64,000 nt of DNA, taken from the NCBI GenBank assembly GCA_046290815.1, contig JBKBUF010000002.1, forward strand, positions 207,068 to 271,067. The letters are read 5' to 3'. Below, piece after piece: positions 1-8,426 of the stretch. This DNA is from JBKBUF01 sp046290815. GTDB lineage: Bacteria; Bacteroidota; Bacteroidia; Cytophagales; Cytophagaceae. The position numbers and the translations under genes were made by a program. The notes under the pieces are model-generated. The model was not told the DNA's origin. It saw only the letters and a list, made by a program, of their open reading frames with translations, and did not search any database. Numbering within the stretch: position 1 is the first letter of the stretch; each line of letters opens with the position of its first letter.

Positions 1-1554
1 TACCGGCCATACCACATCCAGTCTTATTTTATCAGACAATCCTTTATAGCTGCTAACAATCAGTTTTTGTTGACTTATAAGAATAGATATTCCTAGAATA
101 ATTGAATTCACTATGGCAAATCCTGCCATGAAAAATGAGTATGGATTCCAGTCTTTATTCAACCCATATACAGCAGCCCCTATTGAAAGAAAGAATGCAA
201 TGATATTAGGAATACACAGCTTCCATTCATTCTGCGGTTTATCATCTTTTGGTGTAGGTATATACGGTACTTTTATTTTTAGCAATGTGTAAATAAATCC
301 AAGGCTGAATATCCACCAGGTCCCGATTCTCAATAATCCACCGACAATATGTAACCCCCTCTCATGAGTCTCCATTAACCACCTCTGTGAATATTGTCTT
401 ATAAGCAGTGTTATGATTATCAAAGGCAGAATCATTCGAATGAAATCTTTAAAATCAATGATCCAGGGGTATTCTGCCAGAAAAAGAGAAAGTATAGGTA
501 TCAATATATTTATGAAATCTATGACACCATAAAAGAAATATAGCGGCACAGTCATGTAATGCACTCTCTGTCTCCAGGTAAATTTTCTGAAATTCTTTAA
601 AAAGGTGGTAAAGAATATATCAAAAGTTCCCCTTGACCATTTCAACTGTTGTTTATAGTATGCAGACAGACTTGAGGGTACCAGCCCTCTTGTAAGCAAC
701 TCAGGGATATATACAGATTTCCATCCTTTAGCATGGAGCAACATACTGGTATGCATATCTTCCGCCAGACCAGCTGCATGTCCACCTATTGAATCCAATG
801 CAGATCTTCTGAATGTACAATTGGCTCCAATTGCCTGCGTAGTTCCATAACTATTCATACACATGTTCATAGGCCCATAAAAATGGTATGTTTGCTCCGC
901 TGCCCCCAAAGCAACAAAACTTTCACGGCGATTTCCATAGGCCTGAACACATTGTACATAACCAACATCAGGATCTTCGAAGTATGGTAGCACCCGGTCC
1001 AGAAACTCCGGTATAGGTACATGATCCGGATCCAGAATCACACATAGCTCTCCTGTGGCATTCTTCAAGGCATTATTGATATTTCCGGCTTTGGCGTCAA
1101 TTTTTTCGGTACGCGTAACATGAATAACCCCAAGCTCTTCACATACTTTCTTTAGCTCAGGATCATTACCTTCATCACACAAATAATTTGTATGAGGATA
1201 TGTAATTTTAGTCATGGCCTTAAGGGTGTTAATGATCATTTCCTTAGGCTCTCCCGGACATGCAGTAGTCAAAACGTCAACAGAATACTCTTTTGTTCTG
1301 ACAGGCTTTGCTGGAACACTGATATCAAGGTAATGATACCATTCGTGCAGCATCCTCATTAATTTAAATAATAAAGCAAAATTGAGCAGCCAGTAAAGCA
1401 ACGGATGACCCATTCTGTGCTCCTTTAGAAACCAATGCACAAATATTATCAGTGATATAACACCAAATGCCACTAATAGCCGAATAATTAGCAACTCTCT
1501 TTTCTTAGGCGAATTGGCTTTTATAAGGTTTTGATCTGAATTAACAGTATCCAT
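1..1554 (-). CDS. Cellulose-synthase-like family 2 glycosyltransferase (3' end cut by window edge)
   Basis: I translated this open frame from the ATG at 1554 to the left edge; 518 codons are present without a stop, so the C-terminus lies outside. Two membrane segments lie near the N-terminus (about residues 23-43 and 52-70). A GT2 domain follows with a DPDH (DxD-type) motif, an AEDMH acid-base motif and QLKWSRG, which matches the QxxRW region of processive synthases in relaxed form. Several more membrane helices follow, then a loop with YIPTPK. This architecture is that of BcsA-like enzymes that polymerise and export a polysaccharide, but no PilZ domain is visible in the part present, so the product need not be cellulose. 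It is divergent from a secreted glycosidase with 74 bp between them, which suggests a shared glycan role. Confidence 0.85.
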   Translation of the reverse strand, partial: MDTVNSDQNLIKANSPKKRELLIIRLLVAFGVISLIIFVHWFLKEHRMGHPLLYWLLNFALLFKLMRMLHEWYHYLDISVPAKPVRTKEYSVDVLTTACPGEPKEMIINTLKAMTKITYPHTNYLCDEGNDPELKKVCEELGVIHVTRTEKIDAKAGNINNALKNATGELCVILDPDHVPIPEFLDRVLPYFEDPDVGYVQCVQAYGNRRESFVALGAAEQTYHFYGPMNMCMNSYGTTQAIGANCTFRRSALDSIGGHAAGLAEDMHTSMLLHAKGWKSVYIPELLTRGLVPSSLSAYYKQQLKWSRGTFDIFFTTFLKNFRKFTWRQRVHYMTVPLYFFYGVIDFINILIPILSLFLAEYPWIIDFKDFIRMILPLIIITLLIRQYSQRWLMETHERGLHIVGGLLRIGTWWIFSLGFIYTLLKIKVPYIPTPKDDKPQNEWKLCIPNIIAFFLSIGAAVYGLNKDWNPYSFFMAGFAIVNSIILGISILISQQKLIVSSYKGLSDKIRLDVVWPV

Positions 1555-1628
1555 AGAAAATTAATTTACCGTATGTCAAACACCTACCTCTATAAAAAGT
1601 TTTTATAAAATATTTCAATTGTCAGTTT

Positions 1629-2936
1629 ATGATTAGAAAACTTTTATTAGTAATCTTAGTTGAGACGCTTCTTTTATCCTGTACAGAAAAAAGTGACGGG
1701 TACAAAGGCATTGTCCATATAAGGAAAGAAAATGGAAAATATGTTCTTATCAGGAATAGAGAACCTTATTTCATAAAAGGAGCCGCCGGAGCTGATAACA
1801 TGAAAACCATAAAAGATTTCGGAGGCAATTCAATTAGAACATGGTCAACAGATAATGCAAAAGAAATTCTGGATAGCGCTCATCAATATGGATTAACTGT
1901 TACTCTTGGTATTTATGTAGGAGGAGAAGCCCAGGGATTCAATTATGACAATGAAAAAGAAGTGGAAGAGCAACTGTCCAGAATTAAACAAGAAGTTCTT
2001 GACTTTAAAAATCATCCTGCCCTCCTTATGTGGGGAATTGGAAACGAAGTTGACATATTAAGTTCAAGAAAAAGGTCAACTAATATCCAATTATGGAGAA
2101 ACATGGAGAAAATTGCCAAAATGGTAAAGGAGTTGGATCCTGATCATCCGACTACCACCATGATTGTACCATACAGGAAGACAATAAAACAGATTAAAAC
2201 GTTTTGCCCTTCCATTGATATACTTAGCATCAATACATTTGGAGAACTACCGGATTTAAGAGATAAATTAAACGAATGGTTTTGGGGTTGGGAAAAACCT
2301 TATATAGTTTCAGAATGGGGTACTCAGGGATGGTGGGAGGCAAAGAGCACCTTATGGGATGCACCCATAGAAGAAACCAGTAGCAAAAAAGGGGAATTTT
2401 ATTTCTCCCGTTATAATTCGTCCATAAAACCAGATACAAATAAATGTATAGGATCATATGTATTTTATTGGGGAAATAAACAGGAAAAAACTCATACATG
2501 GTTTTCTATGTTCATGCCCGATGGTGAAGCAACCCTTCCCGTTGCAGTTATGAATTATCTATGGTCTGGTCACTGGCCGGCAAACATTCCTCCACACCTC
2601 GATTATGTGCTACTGGATGGAAAAGGTGCAAAAGAAAATATCTTCTTAAACACAGGAGAAGAATATCTGGCAGAAGTTTTTGCCAGTGATCCGGAAAATG
2701 ATTCACTTAGAATCGAATGGGAGCTTCTCCCGGAAAGCATACAACAATCCGGAGCAGGAATTAAAGAAGAAAGGCTTAAGCCTGTAGAGAATTGCCTGTT
2801 GAGACCTGAAGGCAAAAAGTTACGCATTACTGTACCCGATACAGAAGGAGCCTACAGACTATTTGTTTACCTTAAAGACGGTCATAATAATGCTGCCACC
2901 GCAAATATTCCTTTTTATGTTGTAGGAAATAAATAA
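1629..2936 (+). CDS. Secreted TIM-barrel glycoside hydrolase lipoprotein (GH clan A)
   Basis: 435 residues. The N-terminus is a lipoprotein signal with a lipobox ending at Cys18. The body looks like a GH2/GH5-type (clan A) barrel: WGIGNE places a likely acid/base at Glu140, and VSEWG places a likely nucleophile at Glu229. The last 110 residues resemble a beta-sandwich. The family retains configuration on beta-linked glycans; the substrate cannot be read from sequence. It is divergent from the cellulose-synthase-like gene on the left, so trimming or remodelling that polymer is a reasonable inference. The assignment to clan A is firm; the exact family is not. Confidence 0.8.
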   Translation: MIRKLLLVILVETLLLSCTEKSDGYKGIVHIRKENGKYVLIRNREPYFIKGAAGADNMKTIKDFGGNSIRTWSTDNAKEILDSAHQYGLTVTLGIYVGGEAQGFNYDNEKEVEEQLSRIKQEVLDFKNHPALLMWGIGNEVDILSSRKRSTNIQLWRNMEKIAKMVKELDPDHPTTTMIVPYRKTIKQIKTFCPSIDILSINTFGELPDLRDKLNEWFWGWEKPYIVSEWGTQGWWEAKSTLWDAPIEETSSKKGEFYFSRYNSSIKPDTNKCIGSYVFYWGNKQEKTHTWFSMFMPDGEATLPVAVMNYLWSGHWPANIPPHLDYVLLDGKGAKENIFLNTGEEYLAEVFASDPENDSLRIEWELLPESIQQSGAGIKEERLKPVENCLLRPEGKKLRITVPDTEGAYRLFVYLKDGHNNAATANIPFYVVGNK

Positions 2937-2937
2937 A

Positions 2938-2970
2938 GCCCTGCCACAATCTTGTAGAATGCTACAGGGC
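2938..2970. terminator. Inverted repeat between convergent genes
   Basis: GCCCTG at 2938-2943 pairs with CAGGGC at 2965-2970, and an alternative inner hairpin TTGTAG/CTACAG exists. It lies just after the glycosidase stop and before the stop of the convergent small gene. There is no long T-tract on either strand, so this is a weak or bidirectional terminator call. Confidence 0.4.
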
Positions 2971-2999
2971 CTTAAATATTTAGTTTCAAACTTAAGGAG

Positions 3000-3215
3000 T
3001 TATATTCCTATAGTTGATTTATATCCTGCAAATAGAAATTGACCAAGCATTATCATGGCTGATCCAATGATAATGGCAATTGTTATTTTCAACATTTTAT
3101 CCTGACTAACTTTTCCCTGATTGTCAATAACTACACTGGGAAGCGAAAGAGCCATCCCACCGAATACTCCGATCAGGAAGCCCACCACCATAAGAATTAC
3201 ACCAATTGCTTGCAT
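3000..3215 (-). CDS. Small hypothetical membrane protein
   Basis: 71 residues. Two hydrophobic segments (about 4-26 and 44-66) are separated by a polar loop containing DNQGKVSQDK. I recognise no family. The hydrophobic pattern and clean start make it a likely real gene of two-helix inner membrane type. It is alone on the minus strand, convergent with the glycosidase gene and divergent from the XRE regulator. Confidence 0.6.
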   Translation of the reverse strand: MQAIGVILMVVGFLIGVFGGMALSLPSVVIDNQGKVSQDKMLKITIAIIIGSAMIMLGQFLFAGYKSTIGI

Positions 3216-3574
3216 AAGATTAAATTAAATTTTCCGCTAAATTAATGGATATTTCAATTATTCAAAATGATACTCTCACTCGTTTGAAATATTTATTCAG
3301 GATGGAGTAAGTCTTTACAGGCACAGTTTGAAATACGAGTTTTTGATCTGATCAGGTAATCCAATCAAAATTTTATAGTCCCCCCTTCAATTAATCTAAC
3401 AATATTTTTCTATCACATTTGTAAAACTTGCTTAGAAAAGTTATACAATATTGTAAATATGTTATTTACTGATGTAATTTCAATAATGAACAAATGTTAA
3501 TACTGTAATATACCATCTTGAAAAATTGTGGATAATGTGGATAAGTAATTGATTACATTTGTAAAAAAAAAGTA
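3216..3574. other. Intergenic region with repeats upstream of the XRE gene
   Basis: No gene seen. The 12-bp direct repeat ACATTTGTAAAA occurs at 3415-3426 and 3555-3566. A small inverted repeat GTAAAT/ATTTAC lies at 3453-3458 and 3464-3469, next to the palindrome ACAATATTGT at 3445-3454. These are candidate operator sites for the downstream regulator. Confidence 0.5.
3554..3561 (+). promoter_or_regulatory. Candidate -7 element of the XRE gene
   Basis: TACATTTG matches the Bacteroidota -7 consensus TAnnTTTG. It ends 13 nt before the TTG start, which implies a very short leader. No well-spaced -33 TTG was found, so confidence is moderate. Confidence 0.45.
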
Positions 3575-4063
3575 TTGAAGAGAGATATCACATACAGGAT
3601 CAGGGAAATTATTGATTCGATGGAAATCGCACCTTCTGCTTTCGCAGATGAGATTGATATCCAACGATCCAGTATTTCTCATATTCTTTCAGGTCGTAAC
3701 AACCCTAGCCTGGATGTTGTGATAAAAATTCTATCCAAATACCCTGAAATTAAGTCAGATTGGTTATTAACCGGAAAAGGGCCTATGAAACAATTAAATC
3801 TCTTTGGCGAAGAGGAGGATCTGGTATCCAACGTGGAGCAGCCTCCCTCTGAACCTGTTGTGCAAACAGCAAAACAGAATCTGGATGGTGTTCAGAAAAA
3901 AAATACTGATCAGGAAAAACCGATTCAGGAAACTCCAATATTTAAAGAAGAAGTATCTAATCAAAGAGATATGAGTTATCCACAACAACCTAAACGTGTA
4001 AAAAATATAATAATATTTTATGAAGATGGAACATTTACTATGCATGCCCCATCTCCATATTAA
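3575..4063 (+). CDS. XRE-family helix-turn-helix regulator
   Basis: 162 residues, starting at TTG 3575; the frame has a stop at 3542-3544 and no ATG between. Residues 1-70 form a Cro/C1-type helix-turn-helix (FADEIDIQRSSISHILSGR) followed by a DWLLTGKGPM segment typical of Bacteroidota XRE proteins. The rest is a polar, Gln/Pro-rich, probably disordered tail that ends with a short ordered patch containing IIIFYEDGTF. It probably binds DNA as a dimer and may act on the repeats just upstream; its targets are unknown. Confidence 0.8.
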   Translation: MKRDITYRIREIIDSMEIAPSAFADEIDIQRSSISHILSGRNNPSLDVVIKILSKYPEIKSDWLLTGKGPMKQLNLFGEEEDLVSNVEQPPSEPVVQTAKQNLDGVQKKNTDQEKPIQETPIFKEEVSNQRDMSYPQQPKRVKNIIIFYEDGTFTMHAPSPY

Positions 4064-4066
4064 TTA

Positions 4067-4618
4067 TCAGGCTCTTAATACTCTGTATAAAGCGTAAATC
4101 AACCCAGGAACATAGAATAATAAGGTCAGTATCAATGACAACCAAAATGGACCTGTAATACCATCTACAAGTGCCACAGCTAATGGAGGTAAAAGTATAG
4201 CAATAATGACCAATAAAAGCGTATTGGTATCTGCCCTGTCTTCTTTATTTACCGATTTCTCCTTTTTCAGCTCTTTTATAGCTTTTCTAACCTCTTTTTT
4301 AGATAAACTTACCGGTTCACTATTGTGAACTTCCGGCGATTCAACTTTGTGATTACTGTTATTCACATTTGGTAATATATTATTGACATTTGTATTATCA
4401 TCTAATAGATCTGTAACATTTTGATATTTTACATTTGTCTCTTTCTCAACCGAGGCCGACAATTCCTCATTACTGAAATTTACAGGGCTCTCATTTGCTT
4501 GTTTTTTCTTAATAGTTTCCGGATGGTAACTAAAGAAATACAACTCCTTTTTTCCGCAGGAAGTAACTAATACTATAGCCACTAATGCCATTGCAATTTT
4601 TGTAATCGACTTTCTCAT
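4067..4618 (-). CDS. Lipoprotein with C-terminal YqaE/Pmp3-like membrane module
   Basis: 183 residues. The signal peptide ends in a lipobox with Cys21 (VTSC). A charged, Asn/Lys-rich linker of about 110 residues follows. The last 50 residues hold two hydrophobic helices with the PPLAVAL and FYVPGLIYA patterns of the YqaE/Pmp3 (proteolipid membrane potential modulator) family. Pmp3 proteins are normally about 55 residues and free-standing. The stop lies 3 bp from the stop of the convergent XRE gene. Confidence 0.7.
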   Translation of the reverse strand: MRKSITKIAMALVAIVLVTSCGKKELYFFSYHPETIKKKQANESPVNFSNEELSASVEKETNVKYQNVTDLLDDNTNVNNILPNVNNSNHKVESPEVHNSEPVSLSKKEVRKAIKELKKEKSVNKEDRADTNTLLLVIIAILLPPLAVALVDGITGPFWLSLILTLLFYVPGLIYALYRVLRA

Positions 4619-4819
4619 ATTTCATCTAAGGTTATTTTTGAATTTTTTAACAGTGTACCTTCGTTTTTGTTTAATTAATCAATAAGGTGTGTCGTTGTAG
4701 TCATATATATAAGGTTTATAAAGGAACCATTCAGAATGAAAATCTGTATTAATTGATGGTCAGTAAATTACATTTTAATTAGTTTAGCAAGGTGTAGTTA
4801 AGAGGAAGAAATAGCATCT

Positions 4820-7129
4820 ATGGCAGAGTTTAAAACCACAGTTATCAATAAGATCAAAAGTCCGGCATTCAAAAAAACCATAGCAGCGATTGCCATAGCC
4901 TTACTGTTTATAATAATCCTGTTTTTTGTATGGGTATTTAAAAACCTTCCTGGTGAACAGGAATTAAAATCAATTAAAAATGCTGAAGCTTCAATTGTTT
5001 ATTCTTCTGACGGAGTAATTCTGGGTAAATATTTCATTGAAGACAGGACAAATATTAAATATGAGCAGATACCCTCCCACCTGATTCATGCCTTAATAGC
5101 TACGGAAGACTCCAGGTTTTACCAGCACAATGGAATAGATAAAATCGGATGGCTGAGGGTACTTATTAAAACTTTAATTCTTCAGGACGAAAGTGCCGGA
5201 GGAGGAAGTACAATATCCCAACAACTGGCAAAGAACCTGTTTAAACGCAGGGAGTATATGTTTCTCTCCGTACCCGTCAATAAAATAAGAGAAGCAATAA
5301 TAGCAACACGAATTGAGGATTTATTTACAAAAAAAGAGATACTTACTCTGTATTTGAATACAGTTCCATTCGGAGAAAATGTATTTGGCATTGAATCCGG
5401 ATCCCAGAGATATTATAGCAAACCTACGGAAAAATTAAAAATTGAAGAAGCTGCAGTGCTGGTTGGTATGCTAAAAGCAAATACATATTACAGTCCCAGA
5501 AAATTTCCTGACAGAGCCAGGGAACGTCGTAATCTGGTTTTGTCTCTTATGGCAAAAAATAATTTTCTTTCATTTGAAGCCAGTGATTCTCTAAAAAATC
5601 TTCCCTTGAAAATTGATTATAATGCCTCCGGCCATAATGAAGGATTGGCAACATATTTCAGAGAACAACTGAGAATGGAGCTTATTGAATTGTTGCAAAG
5701 CCATAAAAAACCAAACGGACAAAATTATAATCTATACACAGATGGTCTGAAAATTCATGTAACCATTAACTCACGTATGCAGAAACATGCCGAAGAAGCA
5801 GTTAATGAACATATGAGTCACCTTCAAAAATCATTTAATGACCATTGGAAAGGTAGCTTATGGAAAAACAAAAATGATGTGCTTAAAGATGCTATCAAAC
5901 GAACTGAAAAATACAAAACCCTAAAGAAAAAAGGCCTCAATGAAAAACAGATTAACGAGACCTTTAATGCTCAGACATCTTTTAATACATTTTCCTGGGA
6001 AGGTGAAAGAGAAAGGAAAATGAGCAGTTTGGACTCCCTCAAATACTACATGAGTTTTCTTCATACCGGTTTTCTTGTAATGGACCAACATACTGGAGAA
6101 ATTCAAGCCTGGGTGGGTGGTATCAATCATAAATATTTTAAATATGACCACGTAAATTACCACGCAAAAAGGCAGGTAGGATCTACATTTAAGCCTATAG
6201 TTTATGCCGCTGCACTGGAAAATGGCATCTCTCCCTGTGAGTACTTTCCTAATCAATTAGTATCATATACGGATTATAATAATTGGACTCCGAAAAATTC
6301 CGATAATACCTATGGTGGATATTATTCCATGACCGGAGCGCTGACTAACTCACTAAATACGGTAAGTGCCCAAATAATTATGAAAACCGGATTAGACAAT
6401 GTAATTGATTTTGCCGAAAAGCTTGGAATTAAGGCCAGCATAGATGCGGTTCCTTCCATTGCCTTAGGTTCAGAAGACATTTCTTTAATTGAAATGGTAA
6501 ATGCTTATGCCACCTTTGCCAATGGAGGTTTTAGTGTGGAACCAAAATATCTTCTAAAACTCGAAGACAAGGAAGGAAATGTTCTTTTCAAAATGAAAAA
6601 AACTAAATCTTCTTCTAGAATCATGAAAGAAGAAACTGCTTTTTTTATTACTGAAATGTTAAAAAACGTCACAGACAACGGTACTGCCAGCAGGCTAAGG
6701 ACAATATATGGCCTTCAACAGGAAATTGCAGGAAAAACGGGTACAACTCAGTCGCAGGCCGATGGATGGTTTATTGGTTATACTCCTGATTTAGTCGCAG
6801 GATGTTGGGTGGGTGCAGATGACAGAAGAATACACTTCCGATCAGTTCAATTAGGTCAGGGAGCAAATATGGCCCTACCGATATTCGGAAAATTTTTGAC
6901 TAAGGTTAATAAAGATAAGAAATTAAGCAAATTTCATCCTTCTGCTTTCCCTGAAATACCTGAAGAATTAGCCTCTGATTTAAACTGTGATTCCTATAAA
7001 GAAATTGTCGAAGCAGACACATCAGAACAGTCTATTTTTCAGTTATTCAAAACCCGTAACAAGGAAAAACAACCAAAAGAAAAAGAATCCTTTAATTGGT
7101 TTAAAAATATTTTTAAAAAGAAAAGATAA
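4820..7129 (+). CDS. Bifunctional penicillin-binding protein 1A
   Basis: 769 residues. One membrane anchor (about 18-41) is followed by a GT51 glycosyltransferase domain: EDSRFYQH with likely catalytic Glu96, then GGGSTISQQLAKN. A transpeptidase domain follows with SxxK (STFK, Ser455/Lys458), SxN (SLN, Ser511) and KTGT (Lys639). A lysine-rich tail ends the protein. It polymerises and cross-links peptidoglycan in the periplasm. All three penicillin-binding motifs are intact and the length is normal for class A PBPs. The purine-rich GAGGAAG upstream could help ribosome binding. Confidence 0.95.
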   Translation: MAEFKTTVINKIKSPAFKKTIAAIAIALLFIIILFFVWVFKNLPGEQELKSIKNAEASIVYSSDGVILGKYFIEDRTNIKYEQIPSHLIHALIATEDSRFYQHNGIDKIGWLRVLIKTLILQDESAGGGSTISQQLAKNLFKRREYMFLSVPVNKIREAIIATRIEDLFTKKEILTLYLNTVPFGENVFGIESGSQRYYSKPTEKLKIEEAAVLVGMLKANTYYSPRKFPDRARERRNLVLSLMAKNNFLSFEASDSLKNLPLKIDYNASGHNEGLATYFREQLRMELIELLQSHKKPNGQNYNLYTDGLKIHVTINSRMQKHAEEAVNEHMSHLQKSFNDHWKGSLWKNKNDVLKDAIKRTEKYKTLKKKGLNEKQINETFNAQTSFNTFSWEGERERKMSSLDSLKYYMSFLHTGFLVMDQHTGEIQAWVGGINHKYFKYDHVNYHAKRQVGSTFKPIVYAAALENGISPCEYFPNQLVSYTDYNNWTPKNSDNTYGGYYSMTGALTNSLNTVSAQIIMKTGLDNVIDFAEKLGIKASIDAVPSIALGSEDISLIEMVNAYATFANGGFSVEPKYLLKLEDKEGNVLFKMKKTKSSSRIMKEETAFFITEMLKNVTDNGTASRLRTIYGLQQEIAGKTGTTQSQADGWFIGYTPDLVAGCWVGADDRRIHFRSVQLGQGANMALPIFGKFLTKVNKDKKLSKFHPSAFPEIPEELASDLNCDSYKEIVEADTSEQSIFQLFKTRNKEKQPKEKESFNWFKNIFKKKR

Positions 7130-7171
7130 AAATAATCATGCCTTTATTTCACATATATCAAATTGCTTTAC

Positions 7172-7179
7172 TATATTTG
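7172..7179 (+). promoter_or_regulatory. Promoter -7 element of the riboswitch transcript
   Basis: TATATTTG matches TAnnTTTG and lies about 28 bp upstream of the first riboswitch helix, a sensible position for the leader's start site. Confidence 0.5.
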
Positions 7180-7206
7180 TACTGCAATCACCTACAACTG
7201 TAGTTG

Positions 7207-7307
7207 ATTTATAAAGAAGAAGGGAGAGATTAGGCTCTTAGAACTTCTAGCAACCTGCCACAAAAAGCAAGGTGCTAAATCCTAACCGCAAAGCGGAAAT
7301 ATAAATT
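7207..7307 (+). ncRNA. SAM-I (S-box) riboswitch
   Basis: The aptamer core is readable. A GAGAGAT box is followed by the P2 arm with CTAGCAACCTGCC, the conserved AAGGTGCTAAATCC segment, and a P4 hairpin CCGC-AAA-GCGG. TTTATA at 7208-7213 can pair with TATAAA near 7300-7305 to close P1. SAM-I riboswitches bind S-adenosylmethionine and turn off sulfur amino acid genes. No clear intrinsic terminator follows the aptamer, so the output mechanism is open. Confidence 0.88.
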
Positions 7308-7347
7308 AACAAAATATGCTAAGCTCAAAGAAATAAATTACTTTAAT

Positions 7348-7416
7348 ACCCAAACAAAACCAGGTTTTGCCTTGGGGTGCAGTTCCTTTGCTGCCGGACG
7401 AGATTTACAAACTCGG
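7348..7416 (+). other. GC-rich hairpin-forming leader after the riboswitch
   Basis: Three hairpins can be drawn. CAAAAC-CAG-GTTTTG is flanked by CCCAA/TTGGG; GCAG/CTGC follows at about 7379-7394; CGAG/CTCG follows at about 7399-7415. The segment is much richer in G+C than its surroundings. One reading frame through it stays open up to a TGA at 7450 that overlaps the ATG of the next ORF, but I find no ATG, GTG or TTG start for it. A regulatory RNA element or an upstream coding frame are both possible. Confidence 0.4.
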
Positions 7417-7448
7417 ATTAATAAAATTAACTCTAAAAGAAGATTGCC

Positions 7449-7670
7449 ATGACAACAACCATATTTATCTCCCTGCCATTTGTAAGTCCCGACAAGTTGA
7501 ACAAAGACGTACAAACTATTAATTTTGCAAAGTTTTCCTTAGAAAAGGAACAGCTTACAACGATTAATGAAGATTACAAAAGTATAAGTATCCATATTAA
7601 GATCAATAGCATAGAATCCGCAAAAGCATTTGATGATCCTTTGAAATCATTTGATCTTATTATGAATTAA
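7449..7670 (+). CDS. Small unknown protein under the SAM riboswitch
   Basis: 73 residues with no family that I recognise. The N-terminus MTTTIFISLPF is hydrophobic but too short for a clear signal peptide; the rest is mixed charge (SIHIKINSIESAKAF). The ATG overlaps the TGA of an upstream open frame (ATGA). The HPP gene begins 11 bp after its stop, so the two are probably cotranscribed. It may be a genuine small gene or a leader ORF. Confidence 0.5.
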   Translation: MTTTIFISLPFVSPDKLNKDVQTINFAKFSLEKEQLTTINEDYKSISIHIKINSIESAKAFDDPLKSFDLIMN

Positions 7671-7681
7671 CAATAACAACT

Positions 7682-8209
7682 GTGAGAGCATATAGAATAT
7701 TTAGGATTGTTTTATTAAAAGAAGCTTCATCCGTAGGAAGGTCTGTAAATTTACAATTGTTATGGACCTTCCTGTGTTCATTCATTGGAATAGGCGCAAT
7801 TGCATGGCTTAATTATACATTCCTTGAAGTTAAAGATTATGTATTTCTGATAGGATCATTCGGGGCTTCAGCTGTGATTTTATATGCCAGCCCTGGTAGT
7901 CCTTTTGCAAAGCCCAGAAATTTGTTTGGAGGGCATCTTATCTCCGCTTTTATCGGTGTAACAATAAGTATTTTATGTCCTGAACCTTTATGGTTCAGCT
8001 CTGGCCTTGCAGTATCCTCAGCTATTGTTATTATGCAAATGACAAAAACCATACACCCTCCTGGGGGGGCTACAGCCCTTATTGCCATTATTGGTTCAGA
8101 GAAAATTAAATCTTTAGGCTTTTTTTACCTGATATCACCCGTTTTATCAGGTATTCTTATTTTATTTTTAACTTTTACTTTAGGCAGAAAATTCATAAAA
8201 ATTAAGTAA
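7682..8209 (+). CDS. HPP-family integral membrane protein
   Basis: 175 residues, GTG start at 7682. It has about four to five hydrophobic helices and the family signature HPPGGATAL. HPP proteins are small membrane proteins; a cyanobacterial member has been linked to nitrite uptake, but most are uncharacterised. It is downstream of a SAM-I riboswitch with only the 73-residue ORF between, which suggests that S-adenosylmethionine or methionine status controls it. A role in transport of a sulfur compound is inference only. Confidence 0.85.
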   Translation: MRAYRIFRIVLLKEASSVGRSVNLQLLWTFLCSFIGIGAIAWLNYTFLEVKDYVFLIGSFGASAVILYASPGSPFAKPRNLFGGHLISAFIGVTISILCPEPLWFSSGLAVSSAIVIMQMTKTIHPPGGATALIAIIGSEKIKSLGFFYLISPVLSGILILFLTFTLGRKFIKIK

Positions 8210-8383
8210 TAATTTTCATGAATTTCAAGTAGCATATCCCCTTTTTAAATCCCCTAATTTTACCCTTAAAACATCTCGGTATTTTGGTAAAATCTGCATG
8301 TAATGTCCTGAAAACATGAAATATTTCATATTGCTGAACAATTGAAATTTTCATTATTTAGCCTCTCCATTCATCAACACTAT

Positions 8384-8402
8384 ACCGGTTTTTCCGGTTT
8401 TT
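8384..8402 (+). terminator. Possible weak terminator or attenuator before the Crp/Fnr gene
   Basis: ACCGG-TTTTT-CCGGT forms a five-pair hairpin followed by TTTT. It sits 175 bp after the HPP gene and 25 bp before the regulator start. Short stem, so low confidence. Confidence 0.3.
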
Positions 8403-8426
8403 ATTTAGAAGAGGACATTAAGAAAC

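Noticed and set aside
5921..6256. Minus-strand frame inside the PBP1A gene
   Set aside because: Antisense shadow; the PBP1A motifs on the plus strand explain the conservation.
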